Assembly (NCBI RefSeq): GCF_035046485.1
Contig: NC_085137.1
Span: 311,127,164 to 311,191,163 of the forward strand
Origin: Aedes albopictus
Taxonomy: Eukaryota > Arthropoda > Insecta > Diptera > Culicidae
DNA length: 64,000 nt
Reading direction: 5' to 3'
Shown: one piece after another, positions 63,251 to 64,000 of the stretch
Numbering within the stretch: the stretch's first letter is position 1
Layout: each line of letters begins with the position of its first letter
Notes under the pieces: model-generated
Told to the model about the DNA's origin: nothing
Databases searched by the model: none
What the model saw: only the letters and a program-made list of their open reading frames with translations
Made by a program: the position numbers and the translations under genes

Positions 63251-63903
63251 CAGGGATGGGAACACTCACTTTCAAAGAGTTACACTCACTTGCTTTTTTC
63301 TCAGCTCAGAAGCTTGCAATCAAGAAACGATGTATGGACGACTTTTGCATTGTGGTTTTGTCTAAAACTTTACCGAATAGAGTAGGGGTCGCACACGCAT
63401 ACCAAAGTCATGACAGAGTTGTAAATGCGACTCTTCACGAGGTGAGTGTAAATTATTGTCGCGCTTATCTTAGATTCTCAACAAGTTGCGTTCGAAACGC
63501 GCAGCATCAGATCGCGCCAGACCGCGCACGTATGATTTACACACGGTGTGCACCTTGGCTAAAACTGTTTTTGCAGCCGCCGGGTGGGAGCTGTCATGGA
63601 TAATCAGCCGCCGTATACAAATCAAACGGGGTGCAATCTTTTCGCGATAAACGACGGCTGGTTGAGATCATCAGCATCTGAGTGATTAAGCTGGGATGCA
63701 CAATACATTCACCTCGTGGAGAGTTGCCTTCACAGCCCCCTCACGACTTTGGTATGCGTGTGCGACCCCTACTCTATTCGGCAAAGTTTTAGACAAAACC
63801 ACAATGCAAAAGTCGTCCATACATCATTTCTTGATTGCACGCTTCTGAGCTGAGAGAATTTCAAGTGAGTGTAACTTTTTGCAAGTGAGTGTTCCCATCC
63901 TTG
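63251..63903. mobile_element. hAT-like foldback MITE with GC-rich cargo
   Basis: The same family as 27174-27576: it starts CAGGGATGGGAACACTCAC and ends GTGTTCCCATCCTTG, with arms of about 200 bp. CTAATACT (63243-63250) and CTAGTACT (63904-63911) are a likely 8-bp duplication with one mismatch. The centre has about 250 bp (63455-63703) absent from the other copy. Confidence 0.82.
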
Positions 63904-64000
63904 CTAGTACTACAACTTTGCCAAAGAAAGTATGGTGCTATATTGTAATACGCCTGAGATATTCGCTCACACCCCCAATTAGGTGATATCCCATAAGCTA

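Noticed and set aside
1..64000. Endogenous non-retroviral virus insertions, common in Aedes genomes
   Set aside because: No open frame or fragment showed recognisable viral polymerase, nucleoprotein or glycoprotein motifs; the only virus-like coding sequence is the Ty3/gypsy element, which lacks an envelope-like frame.

Overview
The window reads as nuclear DNA of a large, repeat-rich insect genome, most likely a culicine mosquito of the Aedes type. That identification is inference. It rests on AT-rich intergenic DNA, spliced animal genes with very long transposon-filled introns, tRNA-derived SINEs, RTE-like, LOA/I-like and jockey/CR1-like LINEs, many short TA-target inverted-repeat elements, and arrays of a GGAATTCCTGGA-type degenerate repeat. 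I see no bacterial operons, rRNA, CRISPR array or free-standing tRNA gene.

Two host genes are clear. A plus-strand gene with RCC1 repeats (four coding exons, 2750-15114, 700 residues) resembles RPGR, the retinitis pigmentosa GTPase regulator, and ends in a CaaX prenylation box. Its first two introns (7.1 and 3.1 kb) are full of SINEs, LINE fragments and degenerate repeats. A minus-strand gene (31268-29487, four exons, 321 residues) is the peroxisomal PTS2 receptor PEX7, a WD40 protein. A candidate TATA plus TCAGT core promoter at 42461-42497 may mark a third gene whose body I cannot find.

The rest is mostly mobile DNA, layered in a readable order. 18535-23209 is a non-coding LTR element with a 208-bp LTR pair, AACAT target duplications and an internal minisatellite; its right LTR is split by two later MITEs. 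24330-26880 holds two identical 1274-bp inverted-repeat elements in tandem, each carrying a broken copy of a histone H3.3 gene with an intron-like segment upstream. 42574-46181 is an element with about 100-bp inverted ends, interrupted by a 5'-truncated LINE with RT and RNase H. 46488-49684 is a composite bounded by about 125-bp inverted repeats. 52461-63200 is a roughly 125-bp satellite invaded by a TA-target element (52661-53935) and by a LINE (54062-62570). That LINE was in turn invaded by a full-length Ty3/gypsy retrotransposon (55513-62204, minus strand) with apparently identical LTRs, a CCCAG duplication and open gag and pol frames.

The most notable observations are the Ty3/gypsy element, whose gag and pol share a frame but are separated by an AT-rich, stop-containing segment with good splice signals at both ends; the tandem transposons carrying histone H3.3; and the dissected non-coding LTR element. 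All calls come from reading the sequence. No database search, folding program or transcript data was available.
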